Assembly (NCBI RefSeq): GCF_019393635.1 | Contig: NC_057863.1 | Coordinates: 623,219,791 to 623,283,790 of the forward strand | Reading direction: 5' to 3' | From: Dromiciops gliroides | Lineage: Eukaryota > Chordata > Mammalia > Microbiotheria > Microbiotheriidae | Length of the DNA stretch: 64,000 nucleotides | Shown: positions 29,173 through 41,220 of the stretch, one piece after another | How the letters are laid out: each line of letters opens with the position of its first letter | Numbering within the stretch: the first letter of the stretch is position 1 | Made by a program: the position numbers and the translations under genes | Notes under the pieces: generated by a model | The model's database searches: none | Seen by the model: the letters and a program-made list of their open reading frames with translations, nothing else | Told to the model about the DNA's origin: nothing

Positions 29173-29318
29173 TTTTTTTTTTTGGTGAGGCAATTGGGGT
29201 TAAGTGACTTGCCCAGGGTCACAAGCTAGTAAGTGTTAAGTGTCTGAGGCCAGATTTGAACTCAGGTACTCCTGACTCCAGGGCCAGTGCTCTATCCACT
29301 GTGCTACCTAGCTGCCCC
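29173..29318 (-). mobile_element. tRNA-derived marsupial SINE with 17-bp target-site duplication
   Basis: Full antisense copy flanked by the perfect repeat GAGAATGACCAACTATT (29156-29172 and 29319-29335), just beyond the predicted FBXO2 poly(A) site. Confidence 0.95.
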
Positions 29319-29339
29319 GAGAATGACCAACTATTGAGT

Positions 29340-30970
29340 GAGGGTCATTGGATTTTGTGCTGGAAAGGATCTTAGAGGCCAATCCAGCAGCAGAGTCACT
29401 TCATTTCTCTTGACCCCAGTTTCCTCATCTGCAAGATAAGGGGGGGGTTGGATTTGGTGAACTCCAAGGACCCTTCCAACCCTCCCATGATCTGCACAGA
29501 TGATATGAAGGGTTTGCCCTTCAGCAAGAAGGCGTAACATTGGAGCTGGAACAAATGGATGAATGAAAAAGCATTTATTAAGTGCTCGCTGTGTACAAAG
29601 CACTGTGATTTGGAGTTGGTGACCACAATTCTCTCCTCTGGGGCAGGTGACAAAATTGCAAAGTTGTGTAATTTGGAGGACAAAGAAGGGACTGTGGTAG
29701 GCATTGACTATGAATAATGCCCCGAATTTGTACCAGATTCTTGTCCTAAAAGAATTCCTACCACCAAGTGTTGATCTAGCCTGTATTTGAAGGCATCCAG
29801 CCTCCCGAGGCAATACATTCTCTCTTGGAGAGCTCTAGATCCCCGTTAGCAAGTCTGTTTATCTCTGAAGCACCCCCTCCCCATAGTGGCTAATTCTGCC
29901 CTTTGAGGCCAAATCTAATCTCTTTAGCATACAACAAGGCTTCAAATACTTGAAGACTGCTCTCATGTCTTCCATGAGTCTTCCTCAATTCCTTCCACCG
30001 TTCACATGTGGCATGGACCATATTTTGGCTCCTCATCACTCTGCCCTCCTGAGGATGCTCTCTGGCTTTCCAACATCCTTCCTACAATGTGGTACCCGGG
30101 ACTGAGCACAAAATTCCACAGGTGGTTGGACCAGGGCTCACGTTTGTGTGGTATACATCCATAATATAATCTGATCTTGATAAAAGAAACCCTATGGGGT
30201 AAGCAAGTAAGGAAAAGCATTGTTATTCCCAATTTACAGAAAAGGAAACTGAGCTCCAGGAAGCAAGTGACTTGCCCACAGACACACATCTAATAAGAGG
30301 TAGAGCCAAGACAAGAACCAAGAACTTCCTTTTTGGCTTTCTAGTCCTGGGCTCTTTTTATAGCAACACACATTGATTCTTGAGTTTCTGAGTTTATGTG
30401 ACCTAGCACTGGGGGTTGCCAGGGGTGACCCCAGACCAAGGGGTTAGCACCTTCCTCTCTGCTCAAGGAAACAAACAGGAATACTTTGTGATTAAAAACA
30501 TCTGGTATACTTTTATTTCACCAGTTGGTATTGGGTTTACCAGGAACTGAAGTGGTTTGCATTCGCTGAGCCCAACTTACCAATGCTGAGACTTCTTTGG
30601 TTCTGCTGAGGGAAGGTTGGGACCGGAAACAGGAAAGTCTGGGTTCAAATCCCACTTCTGCCATTTACTTAGCTTTGTGACAAGTCAACTGAAGTTTAAG
30701 TCCTAAACATCTGAGTCACAGTTTCTTCATCTCTGAAATGGGGGAGAATAATGCCCACATTGCCAACCCCACAGGGTTGTTATGAGTCAGAAATGAGATA
30801 ATGGGGGTGAAGTGCTTTGCAAGAGCTCTGGTTAGGGAAGCTATGCCTACTGACATTTAAACACCATCCCACAGCATAGGCCTAAACCTGTTCTAGCCTT
30901 TCCTTCACTGGGATCCCTTGTCCCAGTTCTACCTCTCCTCATGTTGGTTGTGAGACAACAGAACTTGAGT
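29340..30970. other. Intergenic sequence with ancient repeats
   Basis: MIR/L2-like fragments at about 29370-29470, 29560-29610 and 30190-30310, and again at 30640-30830 (CATCTCTGAAATGGGGGAGAATAATG). No gene seen. Confidence 0.5.
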
Positions 30971-30971
30971 T

Positions 30972-31200
30972 CAGCCTTAGGTGGCGCAGAGGATAGAGTG
31001 CTGGGCCTGGAGTCAGGAAGAGTTCAAATCTGGCTTCAGACACTAGTTGTGTGACCCTGGGAAAGTAATTGAATCCTGTTTGCTTCAGTTTGCTCATCTA
31101 TAAAATGAGCTAGAGAAGAAAATGGAGAACCACTCCAGTCTCTTTCCCAAGAAAACCCCAAAAGTGGTCACAGAGAGTCAAACACGCCTGAACAGCAAAA
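30972..31200 (+). mobile_element. RTE-tailed tRNA-derived SINE
   Basis: tRNA head (TAGGTGGCGCAGAGGATAGAG) and middle like the other SINEs, but the 3' tail reads GAGAACCACTCCAGTCTCTTTCCCAAGAAAACCCC ... GGTCACAGAGAGTCAAACACG, which resembles the BovB/RTE 3' end. Confidence 0.85.
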
Positions 31201-32790
31201 GTATTTGGAAAGGTATTATAATGACTAGGAACCGTAGTAGTTTAAGGTTTACAAAGTACTTTTATCTCAACGGATATTGTGCAAATATTATTATTCCCTG
31301 TTTATAGAAAAAGAATCTTTAGGAGGTGAAGCAACTTGCCTATAAGTGGTAAAGATGGAATGAAAATCTAGATAGGTCCTTGATTCTAAGTCCAGGTGGG
31401 AAGGAGGAGATGCATTTATAAAAAGTCATAGGCAATTTTTTTTTGGTAAACTCATTTTCCATGTCCTGGGGGAACCATATTGTTTGATGACACATTTAAA
31501 AAATGAAGTTCTCCTAATTCCTGATTTGGTCATTTCTGCAAAACTACTGAAGGGTAGTCCCCAGACTCAGTTTCTTCAAAAGTAAAGTGATCATGCACTT
31601 CTAAAGGTTGTTGTGAAGCTTCTAATCACCTTCAAATGCTATAGAAACATGACAGATCATTATGAAAAGATATAAAGGTATAGTCAGATCATTTTATTTG
31701 CAGTTAGAGGACCCAACCTTGATTCTTGGCATCTCCAGTTACTGTGACCTTGGCTAAGTCACAATATTTGTCTATGCTTCAACCTCCTTATTTATAGCAG
31801 TAGGCCAATGCCAATGCCTCCTGCCTCACAGGGCTATGCTGGGGCTCAGAAGAGATATTTTATGTGAAATGAATAGCTACGCATCAATCAACTTATTATT
31901 AGCTATTGTTGGGTTTACTCAAAACAAGGTTGGCTTGTATGGAAGCATCACAAGAAGTTCTCAGGGTGGCCACAAGGTGTCAGTATTGTCAAGGGAGTTC
32001 CCCAGATTAGGTCCTCATAGGTCAGCAAGATCTCAGAACTCAGAAGGGATTTCAGAGACTGTCCTGTACAACCCCTTTATTTTAAATAAGAGCAAACCGA
32101 GGACCAGAGTGGTTAAACGAAAGAAAATTTTGTGATTTCACGGGCTCATAGATTGTTAAAGCTGGAAGGTACCTTAGAAATCATGTAGCCTAATCCTCCC
32201 ATTTTCCAGATAAGAAAACTGAGTCCCGTGGGCCAAGTTTTTCTGGGTTCTTCTGTGGGTGAGGGTATTGCTGGTGTCCTGGAAAAGGAGCCAGGACTTG
32301 GATTCTTTTCTCTCTTCCACCCAAAGTGCTTTCATTCCTGCATTATGTCTCCCTTCACATGAAGATTGTGGGAATAGACTATATAACTTCATCTGAGAAT
32401 GCCCTGGTTTTCCCCACCCAAAAGGTGAGAACCCTTTTCCAGAATCATCCTGCCCCAGGATATGAATAAGGGACCTAGTGAAGAGGTAGCTTCAGACACC
32501 CCAGGGCTGCTCTTTGGTCTGCTATCACTTTTGCCTAGGATGGAAAACTTCTTGGAATAGAAGAAGTATGTTCTTCTCTGTTCCTTTGGGATCGGGATGC
32601 AGAAGGTTGAATTTTGGGGGGAGGGCTGGGGAACATGACCTTCACGTGGTTTAGGGATGGAGGCTCAGGTTGGAAGAGAACATGAGGGAGGAGCATGAGC
32701 TACAAACCACAAGCAAATTCAAGCCTTGAACATTCTAGGGTCTGGGGAAGGAGACAGAGATATGCTGTGATGGAATGTCTCTGTTTAATT
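31201..32790. other. Intergenic sequence
   Basis: Scattered MIR remnants (31240-31400, 31700-31860, 32130-32240). No gene or conserved frame seen. Confidence 0.45.
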
Positions 32791-32960
32791 CAATTTAATT
32801 CAAAAAGCATTTAGGCAGAGTCCTTACTGTGTGCTGGGTACTGTGCTGGGGGCCAAAATGAGACAGTTCTGCCCTCAAGTACTATCTACAAGGAGGGGGA
32901 GAAAATAAAATATGTACCAATTAGCATATGGAAAAATAGATGGCTAGACCAAGTTTTTAT
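32790..32960 (+). mobile_element. Ancient interspersed repeat
   Basis: AAAAAGCATTTAGGCAGAGTCCTTACTGTGTGCTGGGTACTGTGCTGG ... TGCCCTCAAGTACTATC, the same series as 11700-11960. Confidence 0.55.
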
Positions 32961-33396
32961 TAAGTACTTACTAACTAAAAATTATTTCCTTCTGACATTC
33001 CAATGGGAAGAAACCATAAAGAGGAGGAAAAGGGGGTCTGATGGTGTCTACATGTTGTAGGAAAAGGGGAATGGAGGCTTGAGCCCCAGAACGAGAGTGT
33101 GGCCCTTCAGAGCCATATGGAATAAATAAAAAGGAAGCATTTTTGGTGGGTAGGACATGGCAGAGCTTTAAGCACCACCAGCTGAGATGGTAATGAGGAA
33201 CCTGGGGAACCATGGGCCAGGCAAAGTGTGTCTGCTCCTAGACGTTGGAGCTGGTGATCCCTGAGAACAACCGTCTGACAGCTGGGCACTCAAGCCCCTT
33301 GGATTCTCCCCGCCCAGTGGTCCAGGCCCAGCCCAGAATTTCTGGAAGGTTAAACCCTTGCTGTATCCTTAGGTTGGGACAGGGTCCCATGAGCTT

Positions 33397-33550
33397 CATT
33401 GTTGTTGTTGTTGATGAGCAATGAGGGTTAAGTGACTTGCCCAGGGTCACACAGCTAGTAAGTGTCAAGTGTCTGAGGCTGGATTTGAACTCAGGTCCTC
33501 CTGAATCCAGGACCAGTGCTCTATCCACTGCGCCACCTAGCTGCCCCATA
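33397..33550 (-). mobile_element. tRNA-derived marsupial SINE
   Basis: Full antisense copy with (GTT)n at its A-tail side and direct repeat CCATGAGCTT at 33387-33396 and 33551-33560. Confidence 0.94.
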
Positions 33551-33778
33551 CCATGAGCTTGAAAGACCAAATGATGAAGCACAGCATGAGGGTGGGAACC
33601 TTGGCTCTTTAGTTTAGATTCTGGATCTGCCTCATTTAGTGGTTATTTGATTTTGGACAAGGCTACATGACCTCTCAGGGTCTTCCTGGCTATAAATTCT
33701 ATGATCCTTTCAGGCCCCATGGAGAGGGGTCACTTGTCCTCTGTCTGTTTCCTTATCTATCAAAAGTGAGGGAGGAGA

Positions 33779-34032
33779 ATAGATAGGTGGCACCATAGTG
33801 CACAGAGTGACAGGCCTGGAGTCAGGAAGACTCATCTTCCTGAGTTCAAATCTGACCTCAGACATTTCCTAGCTGTGTGACCCTGGACAAGTCACTTAAC
33901 TCTGTTTGCCCCAGGTTCCTCATCTGTCAAATGAGCTGGAAAAGGAAATGGCAAACCACTCCAGTATATCTGCCAAGAAAACCACAAATGGGGTCACAGA
34001 GAGTTGGTCACAACTGAAAAATTACTTAACAA
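33779..34032 (+). mobile_element. RTE-tailed tRNA-derived SINE, near full length
   Basis: Head AGATAGGTGGCACCATAGTGCACAGAG, B box GAGTTCAAATC, then GGAAATGGCAAACCACTCCAG and the tail GGGTCACAGAGAGTTGGTCACAACTG ... CTTAACAACAACC. The tail parallels the 3' end of the RTE LINE at 61.42 kb. Confidence 0.9.
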
Positions 34033-34241
34033 CAACCAAAAAAATAAGGGAAATAAATTAATGCATAGATATAATTTTTGTGGGAGACACTAACAACTGG
34101 GGGGATTGAGAAGGTTTTCATGTAGAAGGTGATGCTTGAGCTGAGTCTTGAAGAAAGGAATTCTAAGAGATGAAGAAGATAGGCATTCTTGGCATACCAG
34201 TACAAAGGTACATAGACTGGGGAGGGTGAGATATACACATA

Positions 34242-34244
<3 letters not shown>

Positions 34245-34284
<40 letters not shown>
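34245..34284. repeat. (CA)n microsatellite
   Basis: About 19 CA units. Confidence 0.95.
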
Positions 34285-34286
<2 letters not shown>

Positions 34287-34384
34287 GGCTTTCAGGAGCT
34301 TGGTTCCATCTCAATCCTTTATCTTCTCTCCACCATAGAGAGGAAATTGTCATCCCTGCCCGCCCCCTGCTGGCTGAAGTGAAT

Positions 34385-34600
34385 ATTGCCAAACAAAGAT
34401 GATCTAATTTGTATCAACCATTGAAAGATGATTTAGTATTTTTTTCTTCTCCTGTAAATTAAGCCTAATCTTGTGTTGACTCTACTGTAGAGGGAGAATA
34501 ATGGATACAATTAAGATGTGATCTTGTTCATTCTCTTTGAACAAAAGACAATTAATTGTCTGCGGGGTTGTTGCCGCAAGGGAGTTGTCTATAGGAAAAC
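34385..34600. promoter_or_regulatory. Candidate conserved non-coding element with homeodomain-type palindrome
   Basis: Repeat-free AT-rich block containing a SOX-like GAACAAAAG immediately followed by the perfect 16-bp palindrome AGACAATTAATTGTCT (34546-34561). Conservation is unverified. Confidence 0.3.
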
Positions 34601-34627
34601 CCTGGGGTTTGAGATATGTACCCTGGG

Positions 34628-34628
<1 letters not shown>

Positions 34629-34672
<44 letters not shown>
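34629..34672. repeat. (GT)n microsatellite
   Basis: About 22 GT units. Confidence 0.95.
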
Positions 34673-34675
<3 letters not shown>

Positions 34676-34714
34676 TAGTCTTTCTTCTGTCCGATTCTCT
34701 AGAGCCCTATAAAA

Positions 34715-34850
34715 AATCAAGTCAATAAGCATTTATGTGGCAGGGACTGTGCTAATCACTATGAATATAAAGGCAAAACCCAAATAAACCTCAAAACAAA
34801 ACAAAAAAATAGTCACTGATCTCAAGGAGTTCACAGTCTAATGGACCCTG
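34715..34850 (+). mobile_element. Ancient interspersed repeat
   Basis: TCAATAAGCATTTATGTGGCAGGGACTGTGCTAATCAC ... GATCTCAAGGAGTTCACAGTCTAATGG. Confidence 0.55.
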
Positions 34851-35450
34851 TTCTGCACCAGTGTTAGTTGAAATCTGGTTGGATTGGGGACAGGTGAATC
34901 TTTGGGGTCACTTCCCTTTACCTGGGATAGTATCCTCCCAACCTCTTCTAAGATGTTTGCAGGGTTTTTTTTCTTTCTGGTAAACTCCTATTTTTTTAAA
35001 GTGTTTTGTTCATGTTCTTAAAAAAACAAACCCACAATAACATCCCTATCTTTTCTCACTCTCCCCTCCCCCTGTAATTTTGTAATTTTACATCCAATTA
35101 AGCAAAACAAACCAATCCTCTGGTCTTGTCTGGCAGTGCAGGCCTCCTTTTATACCCATAGTGAGCCCATCATTCTGTTTGTTGGGAGATAGAAGAAGGA
35201 GAAGGAAAAGGGTAAAGGTGCCAGATCCTTAACCCTTTGGAAAAGGAGGAAGCGACTGGAGCCAGACAGGAGTCTGTTCAAACTAGCTTGGGAAGGAGGA
35301 GGGGTGTTAAACTTTCAGTGTGAACATTTACACCTCAGAAATTGGCATCTGACAAATCAGAATTTGATTTATTGTTTTGCTGATTTTCAAGACTTAAGAA
35401 AGTGAAGAAGAAAGTGTCGATAATTCAGATTGAATTTAAAAGTAAGTCTT

Positions 35451-35585
35451 GAGGGCAGGTAGGTTGTACAGTGGATAGAGCAACCAGCCCTGGAGTCAGG
35501 AGGACCTGAGTTCAAATCGGGCCTCAGACACTTACCAACTGTATGACTCTGGGCAAGTCACTTAAACTTGATTGCCTCAAAAAAG
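35451..35585 (+). mobile_element. tRNA-derived marsupial SINE with 11-bp target-site duplication
   Basis: Sense copy flanked by AAGTAAGTCTT at 35440-35450 and 35586-35596. Confidence 0.93.
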
Positions 35586-36031
35586 AAGTAAGTCTTAGGA
35601 ACATTTTTTTAAATTAGTAGTTAAACCTTTACCGGCATACCCCTGTAGTGTTGTCTCCCAGAGAAAATTATAACCATGAAAACAATGTTAGAACCCTCAT
35701 TTTCATAGATGGGGAAACTGAGACCCAAGGAGGTGGAGTAGCATGGCCCCAGTCTCTATAGCTAGAAAATGGCCATCAAGATTTGGCCCCAGATCTTCTG
35801 GCTATCAAGTCTAGCGTGCTTTCTATCATAGGAAGCTGCTTCTCTTAGATGAACTCCAAGGTCCCTTCCAGCTTTTAAAATGCTTTTCTGGCTATCGACT
35901 GCTCCAAGGTCTCCGTGGATAGGGAATTCAGTCTTCAAATCCATTTTTTTATCCATGCGGGTAACTCTCTACATCTATGCACATCAGCAGCTCAGACATA
36001 TCTTACCATCCTAGAGAGTCGTCTGAGTATA

Positions 36032-36178
36032 TTGTTTGTTTTTTGTGGGGCAATGAGGGTTAAGTGACTTGCCCAGGGTCACACAGCTAGTAAGTGTCAA
36101 GTGTCTGAGGCAGGATTTGAACTCAGGTCCTCCTGAATCTAGGGCCAGTGCTCTATCCACTGCACCATCTAGCCGCCC
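36032..36178 (-). mobile_element. tRNA-derived marsupial SINE
   Basis: Full antisense copy from GTTTGTTTTTTG to CACCATCTAGCCGCCC. Confidence 0.93.
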
Positions 36179-37199
36179 TCCTACATGGACTTTTAATTAT
36201 TGCACCTAGAATAAGATGAAGTAGAGATAGGGGATGTAGAGAGAATGGCATGTATAAGGGGGAAGGACAGAAGGCAAGATGCCTGTGCTTGGTAGGCCCT
36301 GGTATCTTGCTGGATGGGGATGGAACTGAGGCTCATAGAATGTAAATGAATAAAGAATTTGGTTAGATATAAGAATTAATCAACCAATAAGTGTGTTTTA
36401 AGCATCTACTATGTTTCAGGGACGTAACTAGATATCTGTTGACAAAACAGGTACAAAAGATAACTACCACCCATGTCATTCTATGACTAGGGATTACTTT
36501 ATTCATTGGAATAGTGCCTGACAAATAAGTCAGTGATAAATAAATGCTTGTCGATTGGTTGATTGGACTCTGGAAAAAGAGGTCAGGGGAAGGGGAGGGA
36601 GCCAGATCTAAGATCTGTGCCTCATAATTATCTGAGGAGTGGACAGAGGAATCACTCTCCCAGCTTCCCTGGGTGAAGCAGTACTAGTCTTACCTGGAGA
36701 CTGGGGGGGGGGTGAACGAGGGAGAGGAGGGGTCAATGCCTTCTTGGGATTGGATAATGGGCTGGTGGCAGAGGTATGCCTAAGTAGATACACTGAGGTT
36801 TTGGGGCAAGCTGATAAGGGTGATTCACAGTGAAGCAGGCCTTGAGCAAAATGCATTCTTCAAGGTTTTTAAGAAGAGATGTGTCTAGGTATGGGAGGGA
36901 GCAGGAGTTTCTCCCAGGATCTTCAGGTTTTCCTCTCTTCAGTTTTTTTTTTCTAGTGCCAGAATAATCTTGCTCATAGACCTGGTTATATAATGATTAT
37001 AATAACAAGGACCCACTTTTACATGCTGCTTTCTGGCTTGTGACATTCTTTGTTGACTGCAGCCTTATGAGGCAAGAGATACAAATGTTATTATTGCCAT
37101 ATTATATATAAGGAAAGAGATCCCATAATCACTAAGGATCAGAACCAGGAACTGAATGTAGGTGCTATTACCTCCTGGTCAGAAACTCCGGTAGCTCAC

Positions 37200-37450
37200 T
37201 CTTGCCCACCCAATAAAGTTCACACGCCTTTGTCTTGTATTCAATATCCTCCCCAAGGGGGCACTGGCCCATATTTCCAGATAGTTTTAATATTGCTCCT
37301 CCCATTCCCTGTGCACTCCAGTCAAATCTATGTGTTGTCTCTTCCATTAGAATGTGAGGTACCCGAGAGCAAGGACTGTCTTCCCTTTCTATTTGAATCC
37401 TAGTCCTTAGCACAGTGCTTGGCACATAGTAAATGCTTGACAAATGCTTT
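37200..37450 (+). mobile_element. L2/MIR-type 3'-end repeat
   Basis: AGAATGTGAGGTACCCGAGAGCAAGGACTG ... CAGTGCTTGGCACATAGTAAATGCTTGACAAATGC. Confidence 0.55.
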
Positions 37451-37451
37451 T

Positions 37452-37452
37452 C

Positions 37453-37484
<32 letters not shown>

Positions 37485-37524
37485 ATCCATCCATCCATCC
37501 ATCCATCCATCCATCCATCCATCC
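37452..37524. repeat. (CATT)n(CATC)n microsatellite
   Basis: A CATT block followed by about 13 CATC units. Confidence 0.95.
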
Positions 37525-37744
37525 CTCTTTCACATTTCCTCCTTCTGCCCACAGGGTGAGAATAATGGGAGATGAGAGGTCACCTAGTCACCCCAAAAAG
37601 AGGGAGGCCAGAGGAAGCCAGCTCTGGTTTATTTGGAAGAACACTTTCTCCTCCCTCCCTCGGGAGGGTAGATTCCAAATGCCTGTCCTTTCCCTAAAAG
37701 ACAAAGATGACTTTAGCAACAACTAGAGGGAAAAAAAGGAGGTA

Positions 37745-38105
37745 GGAAGACGAGAAAGTGATTTTCTCGCCTGGCATTTCTAGGGAATTAAATCTTGTTT
37801 TTCGTCACCAGCGAGTGGAATAATCCAATATATTAAAGCTAATGTGGCCCACGTATTTATTGTGGTGCATTTGACCTAACAGAGTTTTATTCCTGCATTA
37901 AGAGTAAGACTGTCGAAGGAGGGAGGCAGCAGCTCCCTCCCCCCCTCCCCCCCCCCCCCCGATCAATTACTCCCCTCACCAACACTGGAAAAATGAATTA
38001 TTCTCCGAAAAGCAGGCTCCTCACCCGATGAATTCTGCACTGCAGATCTGGCAAGCTACATCAAATTGGATTTGGTTTCCAAGCAACATTTAAAACCAGG
38101 AGGAA
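37745..38105. promoter_or_regulatory. Candidate conserved non-coding element (intergenic enhancer-like)
   Basis: About 360 bp free of SINE/LINE sequence apart from a C run at 37939-37961. It is dense in homeodomain/SOX-like words: AATAATCCAATATATTAAAGC, GATCAATTAC, GAATTATTCTCC, GATGAATTC. It looks unlike the surrounding repeat-derived DNA. Evolutionary conservation not tested. Confidence 0.35.
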
Positions 38106-38616
38106 AGGGTGTTGAGTGTATGTGTGTGTATGTGTGTTGGGGTGTGGGGGGGTACTGAACAGGCCAGTGAAGATTAATGAGGCTTCTGTCATCCTCACTG
38201 CCCATTACCCTGGGGCCAAGGATGTCTCTGAGGGGCTCAGGGCCCAGGTGCACTTTATCAAATTGTATGTTGGGGGAGGTCAAAGAGGAGATTGGAGACC
38301 CCCTAAACCTGTCTCCCTCTCCCCTTTTGACAAGATAGGTGACATTAATATGGAAAGAATGCAGCCTGGGAGGGGACCTGAGCTTCCCAAGTATTACAAA
38401 GGGAGGGAGAATGAAAGGTCGTCTAGTTTGAAGTGGGGTGGTGGGGAAAGTAGCTCAGTTTACTGAGAGACAAAGGACTCCAATTAATTGACTCAGAGAG
38501 GCAGGGCTAGTTCTAATGACCCAAGCGATTTTTGGAAAGTTATTCCCCACTTCTAGTCTTGCATTTCCTCATCTATATATTGAAAAAGTTGAAGTGAATG
38601 GTCTCTAACATGCTTC

Positions 38617-38850
38617 CTAGCTCTGATATCCTGTGTTCTAAGGGACCTCCCAGCTCTGACATCCTGTGTTCTAAGGGCCCTCCCAGCTCTGACATCCTGT
38701 GTTCTAAGGGCCCTCCCAGCTCTGACATCCTGTGTTCTAAGGGCCCTCCCAACTCTGACATTCTGGGTTCTAAGGGTCCTGCCAGCTCTGACACTGGATG
38801 TTCTATGGGCTCTCCCAGCTCTGACACTGGATGTTCTAGGGACCCTTTCA
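38617..38850 (-). repeat. 33-bp minisatellite, seven units
   Basis: Seven tandem 33-bp units (AGCTCTGACATCCTGTGTTC... on the plus strand). The reverse complement carries TTAGAACACAGGATGTCAGA, the same unit as at 44.77-45.0 kb. Because 33 is divisible by three, both strands stay open and produce spurious frames. Confidence 0.95.
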
Positions 38851-39744
38851 GATCAGATAGTCTATCATTATCACTGCTGGAGACAGGGCTCAAGTCCAGG
38901 CCTTCTGATTCCCTGTGGACCATTTCTCTCTGGCCAGCACCATTTGTATTACAAGTACCTGTTTCTCTGCCTTGTCAATAGACATGAATGTCTCTGGGGC
39001 CACAGAGCTCCGACTCTCCAAGGAGAGCTTCTCTTGATCCTTCCTCTTATCTCTCTTAGCCCCCTGGTGAATGGAAGCTGGCCAGATGGCCCAAGAGGCA
39101 AGCTTCCATCTTCCACAGCTGGATCACTCTACTGGGGCTGAGCTCTGGTCTTCACCATTTGGAGGATATTTTTACCACTCTCCCTTTCCCTGGCCTGTTT
39201 CCAGGGCTAAGCCCAAGGCAAATGGTCCTAGCCTCCCTTTGCCCCCATGAATAATTCCCAGGCCAGCAGCTTTCTTCTCACTGATCCGTGGAGTAGTCAT
39301 ATCTTTGGACTTGGGTCCCTGGAGACTGGAGCCAAATCTTTGCCCCATGAAAATCTTGGAGCCCCGATTATTGTTCATTTCCTAATGATGTCAGGGAGGA
39401 AAGAAAACCAACCAGACACGTCCAGATTTTGGCTGAAAGTCTTACCCTTGGATTTGAGGGGATTTTTATTTTATTTTAATTTATTTATTTTAGTTCTAAT
39501 GAACTGGGGCACAGTGATGTGGAGCAACAATCAGGATTTCTGCTGGTTCACAGTCAAGCTTTTGCAGACTTTTGGTGGTGTTTGCAAGGGACTGGGGCCA
39601 GTAGGGACTGAGGCTCAGGCTGTCAGAAAGAATTATATAGGGTGGTGAGCACCCGTCAAATTATTTCAAGGTCTCTGCAGATCCTATGACTGGAACTGAA
39701 CCTCATTATGTGATATTGTTTATCCCTGGTAGAATTTCACTGTA

Positions 39745-40012
39745 ATAAAAAATAATAAAAGCAATAGCTTGCTTTTATTTAGCGCTTTAAGGTTTGTGAA
39801 GCGTTTTACAAATATTATCTCACTTGAGTTTGATCTTCATAACCACCCTGGAAGGTAGGTGCTATTATTATCCCCATTTTACAGATCAGGAAACCGAGGC
39901 AGACAGTGCTTAAATGACTTGCCCAGGGTCACACGACTAGTAACTATCTGAGGTCATGTTTGAACTTGGGTTTTCTAGACTCCAGGACCAACGCTCTATT
40001 CCCCGTGGTGAC
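39745..40012 (-). mobile_element. MIR/CORE-SINE, nearly complete
   Basis: TTTATTTAGCGCTTTAAGGTTTGTGAAGCG ... CCCCATTTTACAGATCAGGAAACCGAGGC ... GACTTGCCCAGGGTCACACGAC. Confidence 0.8.
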
Positions 40013-40019
40013 TGCTAGA

Positions 40020-41220
40020 AGCCTCTAGTAAGAAGCCACTCTAGCTGTGTGCAAGCTCTCATGGCTTCAGTTTCAGCCGCTGTAAGATCATCAGCTGGGG
40101 CTTGATAAGCTTGAAGGTCTGAATCTGTCACTTCTCTGTCCTCACTTTTCCCAAGTCTTCATTCTTGGAAATTCAGCCCAAAGTCTAAGCCCGACTATCT
40201 CCCGCTGCAATGGCACTTCAATGATGTCTCTCTGGGAGTAGTTGGAACAAAGAGATCTGGGGCCAGAGGACCCAGATTCCAATCCTGCCCTTACTCTTAT
40301 CTTGTGACCTTGGCATTTACCTTTCTTCTGGCCTCAGTTTTGTCATCTATAAAATGGAACTAGATGGTCTCCAGAGCCCTCCCCCCTCTAAATCTTGAAA
40401 TAAAAGGAGAGTATTTATTTACGTCTCACGTGGGATGCTCTTTTCTTCAGGTGTCGGGGATCTCTGGCCAGCCGGGGCGTTCGGAAGCGGACAGCAAGGA
40501 AGGACAGTGATGAGACCTGGGCTCCAGAGTCTTTCTTGGGGGGAAAGGAAAGCTTCAGGAAAGCAAATACTGCTTGGACCTGGCCCCCTCAACAATCAAA
40601 CAGTTACCAAATCAAGGAGCATTTGTCAAAGTGAAAGTTCTTTCATTCTATTAACGTTCTTAGGGGATCCCCCAGGACCCTTGGACTCTGTGTCTCTGCA
40701 CAGTCTTCCAAGAGACTCTTTCCCTATTGGAATTCAGGGCTCCCGCTGCTTCAGTGGGACTTGTCTCCTGAGGATCAATCCTCTGCTGGGCCCTGACCCG
40801 CTGTGGGGCTTCAGGAAGGGTTGTTGAGCTGGAGCGGGGATGGGCCCCTGGGTGGGGCCTTGCCAAGGTAGTTCCCACTCAGTTTTCAGGAAGTGCCTAC
40901 AGGCAGCTTCTCACTTCTCTTCTGGGGAGCAGGAAGGATCAGATGGAACAAATGGGCCAGGGCAGACAGAGGAGGGGGCCCGGTATCTGCCTTAGTAGTT
41001 CTGTCATCCAGCTTGTGTCCAAAGAAGATGCCAACTATAACATCCTCAGCAAGTGGTCATCCAGGCTTGACTTAAGGACTCCCAGTCAAAGGAAGGAAGC
41101 ACATCACCTTACACTGAACCTAAATCTACCCCCTTCTTCCCCAGCCTCCCACCTAGCCTTCAGTTCTGCCCCTCTGGGGCCCAAGGGAATGACTCTCAGG
41201 ATCATGGGATCAAGGATCAT
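40020..41220. other. Intergenic sequence
   Basis: A MIR remnant near 40260-40380. Otherwise unassigned sequence with open frames that show no conserved motif. Confidence 0.45.

Noticed and set aside
38573..38981. Repetitive protein-like frames on both strands
   Set aside because: The 33-bp minisatellite keeps any stop-free frame open. There is no start context, splice support or homologue.
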